NCBI GenBank assembly: GCA_017392525.1
Contig: JAFOVD010000046.1
Coordinates: 1-64,000, forward strand
DNA length: 64,000 nt
Source: Lachnospiraceae bacterium
GTDB taxonomy: Bacteria; Bacillota; Clostridia; Lachnospirales; Lachnospiraceae
Direction: 5' to 3'
Shown: positions 9,952 to 18,222 of the stretch, one piece after another
Numbering within the stretch: position 1 is the stretch's first letter
Layout: every line of letters starts with the position of its first letter
The notes under the pieces: model-generated
What the model was told of the DNA's origin: nothing
Database searches by the model: none
What the model saw: only the letters and a program-made list of their open reading frames with translations
Made by a program: the position numbers and the translations under genes

Positions 9952-9969
9952 TGCGCAATTTCTTGCGCA
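9952..9969. promoter_or_regulatory. Palindrome in the leader of the galactan operon
   Basis: TGCGCAA and TTGCGCA are separated by four bases, immediately upstream of the ribosome site of the first permease gene. The same half-sites recur at 10094-10110. This is a candidate LacI-family operator placed downstream of the likely transcription start. Confidence 0.5.
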
Positions 9970-10041
9970 TCAACTATTTGTCTTTTTCTTTCTGACAAGT
10001 TAATAATACGATAGAAACCCTGTGTTTTCTATTCGAAAGAG

Positions 10042-10073
10042 TTTACGAAAACTCCAGCTAAAGTTTTCGTAAA
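10042..10073. promoter_or_regulatory. Perfect 12-base inverted repeat upstream of the galactan operon
   Basis: TTTACGAAAACT (10042-10053) is repeated in inverted form at 10062-10073 across eight bases. It lies about 35 bases upstream of a possible -10 (TATTAT on the minus strand, 10008-10003). No T-run follows either arm, so I read it as a protein-binding site rather than a terminator. Which protein binds is unknown. Confidence 0.5.
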
Positions 10074-10093
10074 ATAAACATCTCCAACAAATC

Positions 10094-10110
10094 TGCGCAA
10101 CTATTGCGCA
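10094..10110. promoter_or_regulatory. Second TGCGCAA/TTGCGCA palindrome
   Basis: TGCGCAA, three bases, TTGCGCA: a perfect palindrome with the same half-sites as 9952-9969. The two centres are about 142 bases apart and flank the putative promoter, an arrangement compatible with looping by a LacI-family tetramer. Inference from sequence only. Confidence 0.5.
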
Positions 10111-10116
10111 CAAGTG

Positions 10117-10148
10117 CAAAAAAAGAAGAGAATCTAAGATTCTCTTCC
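10117..10148 (-). terminator. Intrinsic terminator of the lacI gene
   Basis: GAAGAGAATC (10125-10134) pairs with GATTCTCTTC (10138-10147) around a three-base loop, and the minus-strand transcript continues into a run of seven T. It lies 27 bases after the lacI stop and separates it from the importer operon. Confidence 0.85.
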
Positions 10149-10174
10149 ACTTCTTAAAAAACGTATCATAGATA

Positions 10175-11164
10175 CTATAAAGTTGTTTCCCGCATCATAA
10201 TCTGATAACTCAATATCTTCAGTTTTACTTTCGCACTGTCAGGATCTTCTATTTCACGAATCAATTCCCTGGCCGCTTCTTCACCTATAGCATAGTTGTC
10301 AAATCTGACACTGGTAACAGATGGTGCATGAAGTTCCAGATATGCGTTATCAAAAAGTGATGCCACCATAATATCTACCGGCGAATCGATATTCCTTCGC
10401 TTCAGCTCATTCATGGTAAGCATGGATATATAATCATCTGCACAAATAATTCCATCCACCTTCTCGCGAAGAGCTCTTCTGACTGCCACCTGCACAGTTC
10501 GCGGGTTATCAATGTTTTCAATAATTTCATGGTATTCCAGATGATTCCTCTCATCCTCACATGCCTCTTGAAATCCCCGACGTCTGTAATTATTAACAAT
10601 ATGTTCGCTTTTACCATCGAACATCAATAATCGCTTACAGCCCTTATCAATTATAACCTGTGTCATTTCCCGGCTGCTTTTCTGATTATCCTGATCAATA
10701 CAGACAACACCTTCGCCCTCTGTAAACCCGGTGGTTACAATGCGTACACCGTTCTCTTTCAGATACGCCAGCGTGGCATCATTTTCATAGGTTCTGGTAA
10801 GTATTGCCCCATCAATTCTCTTTACCTTTACCAGCCGGTTCAAGGTGGCGGTACTGTCCTTTGAAACCGAAACAACAATCACGTCATATCCTCTTTGATT
10901 GCACGCTTTCTGCACCCCTGCCAAACATTCAAAGAAGAAGGTCGGGTATTTTGCGCTATACTCTTCCGGAAGAATTAATGCAATGTTTTTCGTTCGAAAA
11001 TCATCTACAGGTAATCCCCCATGTCCGCGCATGTAGTTACGTACCATTTCCACCGTATCCGGTTTGACCCTGCCCTTACCGGACAAAGCACGCGATACCG
11101 TTGTCTCAGAAATCCCCAGTGCCTTCGCCACATCTTTAGCCTTGATTCTAGTCTCAGAAGCCAT
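10175..11164 (-). CDS. LacI-family transcriptional regulator
   Basis: A 329-residue DNA-binding regulator. Residues ~8-50 hold the LacI helix-turn-helix (KDVAKALGISETTVSRALSG), followed by the hinge and a periplasmic-binding-protein-like sensor domain (IALILPEEYS, then GAILTRTYEND, and DGIICADDYISM near 240). The position directly upstream of the importer and GH42::GH53 operon makes it the likely local regulator of galactan use, with a galacto-oligosaccharide or galactose as effector. It begins 21 bases after the PAP2 gene on the same strand, so it may also be read from upstream, but it has its own terminator. Confidence 0.9.
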   Translation of the reverse strand: MASETRIKAKDVAKALGISETTVSRALSGKGRVKPDTVEMVRNYMRGHGGLPVDDFRTKNIALILPEEYSAKYPTFFFECLAGVQKACNQRGYDVIVVSVSKDSTATLNRLVKVKRIDGAILTRTYENDATLAYLKENGVRIVTTGFTEGEGVVCIDQDNQKSSREMTQVIIDKGCKRLLMFDGKSEHIVNNYRRRGFQEACEDERNHLEYHEIIENIDNPRTVQVAVRRALREKVDGIICADDYISMLTMNELKRRNIDSPVDIMVASLFDNAYLELHAPSVTSVRFDNYAIGEEAARELIREIEDPDSAKVKLKILSYQIMMRETTL

Positions 11165-11185
11165 CTTCTTTCCCCCGTATAATCT

Positions 11186-11875
11186 CTACTTTCTACGACG
11201 TTTCTTCATCGCAAGAACGTTGTTGAAAATCATCAAAAGTGTCGCACTAAGAAGCACTCCGCCCAGAATATCTGTAAACCAGTGTACTCCACAGATCAGT
11301 CTTCCGACTACCGTTAAAATAATCAGAACAATACAAATGTTTTTCAGAATTCTTGCAACCTTTTCATCACGAATATAACGATCTATAAGCATCAACGCGC
11401 TTCCCATTACAACACATACCAGCATGGTATGAGAGGATGGAAATGACGCCTCCGGCTCTGTTTTACCATCCATGAGAATCGGACGATAGTTAATAATCAC
11501 CTTCTCAAAGAGTGCATACAAAAAAACTACAACTACATATAATCCACCCAGTGACAGAATCTCATAATCTACTTTTAGCAGACTCTTACGCTGAATTAAC
11601 TGCAATAATCCAATCAGAGCAAAACCGCCGGCAAATAAAAGCAGAAATACTCCCAGCACCGTTGTAACCTTGTACCAGATTACGTTGACACCTGTAAATG
11701 CTGCAAATCCCATATTGATATGAGATAGCCCTATAGTTGTACCGGTCTCATTTACCATTGAAACATCAACATATTTAACAAGTACAATTAATAGCAGAAA
11801 AAGCGCTCCTGTAATACAAGGAAATACTGGGTTTATCTTTTTTCTACGTCTTCTATTCTTCACTTCTGAACTCAT
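11186..11875 (-). CDS. PAP2-family membrane phosphatase
   Basis: A 229-residue polytopic membrane protein of the phosphatidic acid phosphatase type 2 superfamily, which dephosphorylates lipid phosphates or undecaprenyl pyrophosphate. The signature is visible as KTEPEASFPSSHT and GRLICGVHWFTDILGG, giving the PSSH and the catalytic His of the third motif. Six membrane segments are expected, and an Arg/Lys-rich stretch precedes the first. It sits between an ABC-F ATPase gene and lacI, with no functional link obvious. The physiological substrate cannot be told from sequence. Confidence 0.85.
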   Translation of the reverse strand: MSSEVKNRRRRKKINPVFPCITGALFLLLIVLVKYVDVSMVNETGTTIGLSHINMGFAAFTGVNVIWYKVTTVLGVFLLLFAGGFALIGLLQLIQRKSLLKVDYEILSLGGLYVVVVFLYALFEKVIINYRPILMDGKTEPEASFPSSHTMLVCVVMGSALMLIDRYIRDEKVARILKNICIVLIILTVVGRLICGVHWFTDILGGVLLSATLLMIFNNVLAMKKRRRK

Positions 11876-11928
11876 AATTCACAACCTCTCTATTCCATTC
11901 TTAATACCAATACTACAGTAGTCAATCC

Positions 11929-13485
11929 TTATATTACCCTTGTTGTCCATTTAGAACAATCCCAAATATCCGTCGCAATATCATTATAGAAATCCGGTTC
12001 ATGGCATACCATCAGGATACTTCCCTTGTATTCATTTAATGCACGCTTTAATTCTTCTTTTGCATCCACATCCAGATGGTTGGTCGGCTCATCCAAAACC
12101 AGAAGATTTGATGGACGATTTAAAATCTTACAAAGACGTACCTTGGCCTGTTCTCCACCGGATAGCACGCGAATCTGGCTCTCAATATGCTTCGTTGTAA
12201 GCCCACACTTTGCCAGTGCCGCACGGATTTCCGCCTGGTTCATGGATGGAAATTCTCCCCAGATTTCATCAATACAAGTTGTTGCATTATCATGTCCGGC
12301 TTCCTGCTCAAAATAGCCGATATCTAAATTCTCGCCCAACTCAACATTTCCAGAAATCGGCTTAATAACACCAAGCAAGCTCTTAAGAAGCGTTGACTTA
12401 CCAATTCCATTCGCACCCGTAAGTACGATTCTGCAGCCACGCTCGATTTCAAAATTCAGTTTGGTAGAAAGCGGCTCATCATAGCCAATGACAAGATCTT
12501 TAGCCGTAATCATAAACTTACTTGGAGCCTTGGAATACTGGAAATGAAACTCCGGCTTCGGTTTCTCCGTTACCTTCTCAATTCGCTCCATCTTATCAAG
12601 CTTCTTCTGACGGGACATAGCCATATTTCTGGTAGAGATTCTGGCTTTATTTCTTGCAACGAAATCCTCAAGCTCAGCGATTTCCTTTTGCTGACGATTA
12701 TATGCAGCCTCCTGCTGGGCCTTCTGCATAGCAAAGACTTCCTCAAAATGCGCATAACTTCCCGGATAACGATTCAATTTTCGATCGTACATATGATAAA
12801 TAATATTGATAACGCTATCCATAAATGGTACGTCATGAGAAATCAGAATAAATGCATTCTCATATTCTTCCAAATATCTCTTCAACCATACGATATGTTC
12901 CTCATCGAGATAATTCGTAGGTTCGTCGAGAAGCAGAATCTCCGGTTTTTCCAATAGCAGTTTTGCCAGCAGGACCTTTGTTCTCTGACCACCGGACAAT
13001 TCTGTTACATCACGGTCCAATCCCAAATCCATCAGTCCAAGGGCTCTTGAAACTTCGGAAACCTTGGAATCAATCATATAAAAGTCGTGTGCCTCCAGAA
13101 GTTCCTGAATCTCACCAGTCTCTTCCATATAGGCAGCCATCTCATCTTCTGTAGCTTCCGCCATCTTCCCATAGAGTTCATTGGCTCTCTCTTCCAGCTG
13201 AAAGAGGAAATCGAAGGCAGATTTTAATACATCCTCAATCGTCATTCCCGGTGTCAAAACCGCATGCTGATCCAGATAACCAACGCGGACATTCTTATTC
13301 CATTCAATCTTGCCTTCATCCGGCTGTAATTTCCCGGTAATAATGCTCATAAATGTGGACTTTCCCTCACCATTTGCACCTACCAATCCAATATGTTCTC
13401 CCTTTAACAGGCGAAAACTAACATCATCAAAAATCTGACGATCACCAAATCCATGTGTTAAGTGTTCAACATTTAATACGCTCAA
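11929..13485 (-). CDS. ABC-F family ATPase
   Basis: A 518-residue soluble protein with two ATP-binding cassettes and no membrane segments, the ABC-F layout of ribosome-acting factors. Both Walker A motifs (GANGEGKST near 36, GANGIGKST in the second half) and both signatures (LSGGQRTKV, LSGGEQAKV) are present, as are two LLLDEPTN/LVLDEPTN Walker B motifs. The linker is long, charged and helical. The ribosome role is family knowledge; whether this one gives antibiotic resistance or is a housekeeping factor of the YdiF/YbiT type is not decided by sequence. The gene follows yjjB by 27 bases. Confidence 0.92.
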   Translation of the reverse strand: MSVLNVEHLTHGFGDRQIFDDVSFRLLKGEHIGLVGANGEGKSTFMSIITGKLQPDEGKIEWNKNVRVGYLDQHAVLTPGMTIEDVLKSAFDFLFQLEERANELYGKMAEATEDEMAAYMEETGEIQELLEAHDFYMIDSKVSEVSRALGLMDLGLDRDVTELSGGQRTKVLLAKLLLEKPEILLLDEPTNYLDEEHIVWLKRYLEEYENAFILISHDVPFMDSVINIIYHMYDRKLNRYPGSYAHFEEVFAMQKAQQEAAYNRQQKEIAELEDFVARNKARISTRNMAMSRQKKLDKMERIEKVTEKPKPEFHFQYSKAPSKFMITAKDLVIGYDEPLSTKLNFEIERGCRIVLTGANGIGKSTLLKSLLGVIKPISGNVELGENLDIGYFEQEAGHDNATTCIDEIWGEFPSMNQAEIRAALAKCGLTTKHIESQIRVLSGGEQAKVRLCKILNRPSNLLVLDEPTNHLDVDAKEELKRALNEYKGSILMVCHEPDFYNDIATDIWDCSKWTTRVI

Positions 13486-13512
13486 ATTACTTCCTTACCT
13501 CCGCGTCTATAT

Positions 13513-13980
13513 CTATTGTTTATTTTGATTCATCAGTTTGAATCTTCTTCGCACCTTTCTGCTTAAATCGCATACTGCCCACGCAATACTCATTCCAGTG
13601 GAAATACCGAGTGCAACATACAATGTTCTCGTTCCATAATCAGCTGCATATGCTTTCTGTCCGGTTATAAACCCCTGCATGCAGTGATACAGCTGTCCTC
13701 CCGGTATTATCGGGATTGTCGCCGTAAGGAAAAAAATCGTAGAAGGCGCCTTGATTATTCTGGAAATGATTTCTGCAGCAATAGCCACTACAAGTCCTGC
13801 CAATAAAGCTGTCACAAAAATACTATTTTTCCCTAAAGAATCTGAATATAACCAGGTTCCCCAGCATAGGACACCCAAGCCAAAAATAACAGCAAGATAT
13901 TTCTTATTCACATTAAAAATCAGTCCAAATGCAACAGATCCTATTCCTGCCATTACTAACTGAATTATTGTCTCCATCAT
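13513..13980 (-). CDS. ThrE/YjjB-type exporter small subunit
   Basis: About 155 residues with four to five membrane segments, matching the C-terminal half (DUF3815) of the ThrE threonine/serine exporter. The start at 13980 overlaps the stop of the partner gene as ATGA, with GAGGTG upstream, which indicates translational coupling. A second ATG follows directly at 13977. The GQLYHCMQGFITG stretch resembles the conserved GG..Y...... core of the family. Together with the next gene it would form a split threonine/serine (or dicarboxylate) exporter. Confidence 0.8.
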   Translation of the reverse strand: MMETIIQLVMAGIGSVAFGLIFNVNKKYLAVIFGLGVLCWGTWLYSDSLGKNSIFVTALLAGLVVAIAAEIISRIIKAPSTIFFLTATIPIIPGGQLYHCMQGFITGQKAYAADYGTRTLYVALGISTGMSIAWAVCDLSRKVRRRFKLMNQNKQ

Positions 13981-14750
13981 CCAAAGCACCTCGCACAAAG
14001 CCAAAATGAAAAAATAATACCGATTGCCAGAGTTGCCGCCAAAAGCAGCGCCTCTATCATACGCAGTATTCCGGATAGGGTATCTCCAAGTAAAATATCT
14101 CTAAGAGAATTCGTAAGTGCCACTCCGGGTACCAGAAGCATAATTACCCCTATCGTCACCTCATCCTGATGCAACCATGGCACAACACTTGTCATCACAG
14201 CAACCGCAAATCCTGCCAAAAAAGTGATAATAAACTGTGACACCACGGAATTCATAAAGATTGGACTTAAAAACAGCTGAAACGCGCATACAAACACACC
14301 TATACATGCTGCCAAAAGAGCATCGGTAACATTTCCACCAAAAAACATTGTAAATGCAGATGCCCCCATAATATATCCGCAAAGCATCTTTACTTTACGA
14401 ATCTTTCGCTGCAAAATATCATCCACGCGCTTCTGAAGTTCCTCTGTTGAAATTGGATGAATACAGATTTCTCTACTAAGGGCATTTATCCGCTCAAGTT
14501 TCGCCAAGTCAATACTTGTCATTTTTCGAAAACGACGAACCTTTGTGAGTTGTGTTCCATCCTGAAACTCCATTGTAATATTGATGCAGGATGTAATTAC
14601 AAATACATCCATCCTGTTTACTTCGTAAGCATATCCGATTCTACTGACTGTATCCTCTACTCGAATTACTTCCGCACCGCAATCAATCATTGCTTCTCCT
14701 ATATCCAGGAGATTATTCATAAGTTTATATTTTGAGTCTTCCCTCATCAT
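13977..14750 (-). CDS. ThrE/YjjP-type exporter large subunit
   Basis: A 257-residue protein of the DUF1212 family, the N-terminal half of ThrE-type exporters. The soluble start carries the typical motif DIGEAMIDCGAEVIRVEDTVSRIG, and the second half has about five membrane segments. It is translationally coupled to the small subunit. A minus-strand TATAAT (14793-14788) lies upstream, and the ATG at 14750 has AAGGA before it. The export substrate is inferred from family knowledge only. Confidence 0.85.
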   Translation of the reverse strand: MMREDSKYKLMNNLLDIGEAMIDCGAEVIRVEDTVSRIGYAYEVNRMDVFVITSCINITMEFQDGTQLTKVRRFRKMTSIDLAKLERINALSREICIHPISTEELQKRVDDILQRKIRKVKMLCGYIMGASAFTMFFGGNVTDALLAACIGVFVCAFQLFLSPIFMNSVVSQFIITFLAGFAVAVMTSVVPWLHQDEVTIGVIMLLVPGVALTNSLRDILLGDTLSGILRMIEALLLAATLAIGIIFSFWLCARCFG

Positions 14751-14787
14751 CCGGTAATCCTTTTACTTATTTTTTCATAATGCACCT

Positions 14788-14793
14788 ATTATA
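14788..14793 (-). promoter_or_regulatory. -10 box of the yjjP-type gene
   Basis: A perfect TATAAT on the minus strand, 38 bases upstream of the start codon. No good -35 is visible at 16-18 bases, so this is a partial promoter call. Confidence 0.4.
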
Positions 14794-14866
14794 GCATGAT
14801 ATGGTCTCTTAAAATATCAGTAATCAAAATATCTACAGGAAATCTTAAGAAAAAATAAATTCACTC

Positions 14867-14895
14867 TTGACTTCAAAACTTCAAAGTAATAAAAT
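14867..14895 (+). promoter_or_regulatory. Promoter of the liv operon
   Basis: TTGACT (14867-14872) and TAAAAT (14890-14895) with exactly 17 bases between. Transcription should start near 14902, leaving a leader of about 100 bases before the binding-protein gene. Confidence 0.7.
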
Positions 14896-14912
14896 CTCAA
14901 ACATAAAACTTA

Positions 14913-14980
14913 GCGGGCCACACAATTGGTCTCGCAGTACAAACGACAAAGGCGTCATGATTACTCATGACGCCTTTTTT
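14913..14980 (+). terminator. Leader hairpins with an intrinsic terminator upstream of livK
   Basis: Two stems lie between the promoter and the gene. The first (14913-14935) pairs GCGGGCCA with TGG-CTCGC around CACAAT with one bulge. The second is a perfect 10-base stem (14951-14960 with 14965-14974, loop TTAC) followed by six T: a textbook intrinsic terminator. It ends 24 bases before the start codon, so most transcripts should stop unless readthrough is controlled. I found no T-box or known aptamer consensus, and no leader segment that would obviously disrupt the second stem. It may be an attenuator or the 3' end of a short RNA. Confidence 0.75.
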
Positions 14981-15004
14981 GTTTACTACAGATTGGAGGA
15001 TTAC

Positions 15005-16192
15005 ATGAAAAAAAGATTACTAGCAATTTTAATGACTACTGCCCTAGCAGCAAGCCTAATTGGCTGTAGCGCAAATTCATCCAGTTCTGCCTCAACTGAT
15101 GGCGACACAATTAAAATCGGTGTATTCGAGCCTAAAACCGGCGAAAATGGTGGCGGAGGCGCCCAGGAAGAACTCGCAATTGAATATGCAAATTCTGTAA
15201 GACCAACCGTAACCGTAGATGGTAAAGAATACAAAGTCGAACTTGACTGGCAGGACAATCAGTCAGATAAAACCGTTGCGGTAACTGCCGCACAGAAACT
15301 TATTTCTGATGGAGCCGTAGGTGTTGTAGGTGGCTATGGTTCCGGCGTATGTATAGCTGCAGGTTCCTATTTTGCCGATTCCAATATTCCAACAATTGGA
15401 ACATCCTGTACAAATGCCAATGTAACTCTTGGCAATGATTATTATTTTCGTACCTGCTACCTAGATCCATTCCAGGGTGAAATTATGGCAAACTGGGCCT
15501 ACGATAATGGCTACACAGAAGTAGCAACCATTGATAATGTCGGAAATGAGTACACATCCGGTCTTGTTAAAACATTTACAGATTCCTTCACTGCTTTAGG
15601 TGGAAAAATAATTGATGCTGAAACATTCCAGACCAATGAATCTGATTTTAAAGCTATTCTGACAAACATCAAGAACAGCGGAGCAAAGGCCGTATTTGCA
15701 CCAACAGATTATCTCTACGCTCCCCTTCTTCTGAATCAGGCAGCTGATCTCGGTCTTTCTGTTCAGTGGATTGCCGGTGACACTTGGTATTCAAATGTTC
15801 TTATTCAGGATGCCGGCGACAATGCAAACGGCGTTGTTGCAGACACATTCTACGCAGAAGGTGGCAACAGTGAATTCGATACCGGATTCAAAGAATGGCT
15901 TCAGGCTGATTCCTCTAGAATGACAACAAACCTGGATTCCGATGCCATCGTTGGAAATCACGCTGTTGCCTACGATGCCTATATGGTTCTTATGGATGCA
16001 ATCGAAAGTGCTAATTCTCTTGATGGCGCCGCTATCCGCGAAGCTCTCTCCAGCATGAATGCATCCGATGGTTTCGCCTGTGGACCTTATAGTTTTGACC
16101 AGAATGGTGACGCAGTAAAAGACACTTCTTATATTTGCGGTATCGATAATGGCGAATGGAAGTTCCAGAGTGAAGAAAAAGTAAGCAAATAA
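15005..16192 (+). CDS. livK: Branched-chain amino acid ABC binding lipoprotein
   Basis: Extracellular ligand-binding lipoprotein of a HAAT-type amino acid importer, 395 residues. The ATG at 15005 is chosen because GGAGG lies just upstream and the product starts with a lipoprotein signal ending in the lipobox LIGC; a longer reading would pass through the leader terminator. The mature part has the LivJ/LivK fold: IGVFEPKTGENGGGG entry, KLISDGAVGVVGGYGSG, and IPTIGTSCTNANVT. First gene of a complete livKHMGF operon. Leucine, isoleucine or valine is the likely ligand, but related systems bind other amino acids or amides. Confidence 0.9.
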   Translation: MKKRLLAILMTTALAASLIGCSANSSSSASTDGDTIKIGVFEPKTGENGGGGAQEELAIEYANSVRPTVTVDGKEYKVELDWQDNQSDKTVAVTAAQKLISDGAVGVVGGYGSGVCIAAGSYFADSNIPTIGTSCTNANVTLGNDYYFRTCYLDPFQGEIMANWAYDNGYTEVATIDNVGNEYTSGLVKTFTDSFTALGGKIIDAETFQTNESDFKAILTNIKNSGAKAVFAPTDYLYAPLLLNQAADLGLSVQWIAGDTWYSNVLIQDAGDNANGVVADTFYAEGGNSEFDTGFKEWLQADSSRMTTNLDSDAIVGNHAVAYDAYMVLMDAIESANSLDGAAIREALSSMNASDGFACGPYSFDQNGDAVKDTSYICGIDNGEWKFQSEEKVSK

Positions 16193-16205
16193 AGGGGACT
16201 ATACA

Positions 16206-17087
16206 ATGACACTATCATATTTTATTCAACAGCTATTGAATGGGCTCTCCTTAGGCGGTGCCTACGCACTAATCGCCATAGGATATACCATGGTATATGG
16301 CATTCTTCGAATGATTAACTTCGCCCATGGTGATGTATTCATGATGTCCGGCTATTTTATGATTTATGCAATTACAGTTATGCCTTGGAACATTGCAATC
16401 CCGGCAGTAATCATTGGAACCATCCTACTTGGAACCCTGATAGAACGAGTGGCGTATAAGCCACTTCGTTCTGCCCCAAGGATGTCCGTTATGATTAGCG
16501 CAATCGGTGTATCTTATCTCTTAGAAAACCTGGCAAACTACCTGTTTACGGCCATGCCACAAAGCTATCCTGAAATTAGCATTTTAAAACATGTTTATAC
16601 CTTTGGGTCCATTACCGTTTCCCGTGTCACTTTACTGGCACCGATTCTTACAATTATTCTGACATTGGTTCTTGTACTTCTTGTAAACAAGACGAAACTC
16701 GGTATGGCCATGAGAGCATGCAGCAAAGATCAGGATACTGCGAGAATCATGGGTATCAAGGTGGATAACATTATAACCATCACATTTGTAATTGGTTGTA
16801 CGCTTGCTGCTATTGGCTCTATTCTGTATTTCACAGACAGAAATACTGTTCAGCCTTATTCCGGCTCACTTCCCGGTTTGAAATGTTTTGTTGCCGCTGT
16901 AATCGGTGGTATCGGCAACATACCGGGAGCTGTTCTTGGCGGCTTTATTGTAGGAATCTGTCAGATTGTCATTACAGCAACCGGATATTCCGTATTCTCA
17001 GATGCTTTTACCTTTGTACTTCTAATTATTATCCTGTTTGTTAAGCCTTCCGGATTCTTAGGAGAAAAGGCAATCGAAAAGGTGTAA
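16206..17087 (+). CDS. livH: Branched-chain amino acid ABC permease LivH
   Basis: A 293-residue membrane permease with about eight hydrophobic segments. The start (QQLLNGLSLGGAYALIAIGYTMVYG) and the MRACSKDQDTARIMGI loop are hallmarks of LivH; the loop contacts the ATPases. It lies 13 bases after the binding protein and 10 before livM. Confidence 0.93.
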   Translation: MTLSYFIQQLLNGLSLGGAYALIAIGYTMVYGILRMINFAHGDVFMMSGYFMIYAITVMPWNIAIPAVIIGTILLGTLIERVAYKPLRSAPRMSVMISAIGVSYLLENLANYLFTAMPQSYPEISILKHVYTFGSITVSRVTLLAPILTIILTLVLVLLVNKTKLGMAMRACSKDQDTARIMGIKVDNIITITFVIGCTLAAIGSILYFTDRNTVQPYSGSLPGLKCFVAAVIGGIGNIPGAVLGGFIVGICQIVITATGYSVFSDAFTFVLLIIILFVKPSGFLGEKAIEKV

Positions 17088-17097
17088 GGAGAATAAC

Positions 17098-18222
17098 ATG
17101 ACAAAAAAGAAAATAGATATCAAAAAAACATTACCAAAAGTTCTTATGATTGTCCTTGTGGCACTGTATCTTAGTTATTTACAGGCAGATCCAATGTCAC
17201 ATTCCTATGCCATTACAATCATTGAACGTTCCTGTATCTACTCTGTAGCAGCTGTCTCGCTAAATCTGATTATCGGCTTTACCGGACAGTTTTCCCTTGG
17301 AACCGCAGGATTTATGTGTATCGGAGCCTACATCACAGGAATTGTCACCATTGATCCAGCCATGAAATCCCAGATTTTCTACCTATACGGTATTCAGCCA
17401 TGGCTTGAAAATATCAAATTACCGCTACTTGCAGCACTTCTGGTTTCCGGTTTGATATGCGCAGCTATAGCATTTCTCATCGGATGGCCGGTACTCCGGT
17501 TAAAATCCGACTACTTGGCAATCGCCACTCTCGGATTTTCGGAAATTATCCGTGCGCTCTTTGGTTGGGACGGACTTGGAACCGTTACAAATGCCTCCTA
17601 TGGCGTTTCTAATATTCCTTCCTTCTCTTCCTTATATGAATGCGTGATCATATGCGTCCTTTGTATTATCATCATGGCGCTACTTATCAATTCCTCCTAT
17701 GGTCGTGCCTTCAAAGCCGTTCGTGATGACGATGTGGCCGCAGAGGCTATGGGAATCAATCTTTTTAAGACAAAACAGCTCTCTTTCGTGATTTCTTCTG
17801 CCTTTGCCGGCATTGCCGGAGGATTGCTTGCTGTATTTATGCGTTCTGCTGTCACCAGTACTTTTACAGTTGCACTGACTTACAACATACTCCTGATGGT
17901 TATCCTCGGCGGAATCGGTTCTATCTCCGGCTCCATTCTGGGTGCATTTCTTGTCACAGGATCCCAGGAGTGGTTGCGTTTCCTTGACCGAGAGTACACT
18001 TTTGGAAGCCTCTTTCCAATGCTTTCCAATACCTCCATCGGAGGATTCAACGTACCATTTCTTAGAAATGGATTTCGAATGGTAATCTTCAGCATCCTGC
18101 TAATGGTGGTCGTACTTTTCTGGAACCACGGAATCACCGGTTCCAAGGAGATTACCTTTGATCGGATTGCAGGTTTTACAAAGAAGCTGATAAAACATAA
18201 GGAAGGAAATGCCCATGAGTAA
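17098..18222 (+). CDS. livM: Branched-chain amino acid ABC permease LivM
   Basis: A 374-residue permease forming the heterodimer with LivH. Family marks are SLNLIIGFTGQFSLGTAGFMCIGAY near the start, GWPVLRLKSDYLAIATLGFSEI in the middle, and the coupling loop GRAFKAVRDDDVAAEAMGI. A ~45-residue insertion near 275-315 between membrane segments is seen in Firmicute homologues. The stop overlaps the start of livG by eight bases. Confidence 0.93.
   Translation: MTKKKIDIKKTLPKVLMIVLVALYLSYLQADPMSHSYAITIIERSCIYSVAAVSLNLIIGFTGQFSLGTAGFMCIGAYITGIVTIDPAMKSQIFYLYGIQPWLENIKLPLLAALLVSGLICAAIAFLIGWPVLRLKSDYLAIATLGFSEIIRALFGWDGLGTVTNASYGVSNIPSFSSLYECVIICVLCIIIMALLINSSYGRAFKAVRDDDVAAEAMGINLFKTKQLSFVISSAFAGIAGGLLAVFMRSAVTSTFTVALTYNILLMVILGGIGSISGSILGAFLVTGSQEWLRFLDREYTFGSLFPMLSNTSIGGFNVPFLRNGFRMVIFSILLMVVVLFWNHGITGSKEITFDRIAGFTKKLIKHKEGNAHE

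Noticed and set aside
10042..10073. A terminator formed by the 12-base inverted repeat
   Set aside because: No T-run follows either arm, and the lacI gene already has a good terminator at 10117-10148.
14902..14980. A T-box riboswitch in the liv leader
   Set aside because: The TGGTCTCGC stretch only loosely resembles the T-box core, the leader is too short, and no stem I or specifier loop is visible.
14867..15004. An N-terminal extension of the liv binding protein starting near 14867
   Set aside because: That start overlaps the promoter, and the extension would be translated through the terminator; the ATG at 15005 gives a proper signal peptide and ribosome site.
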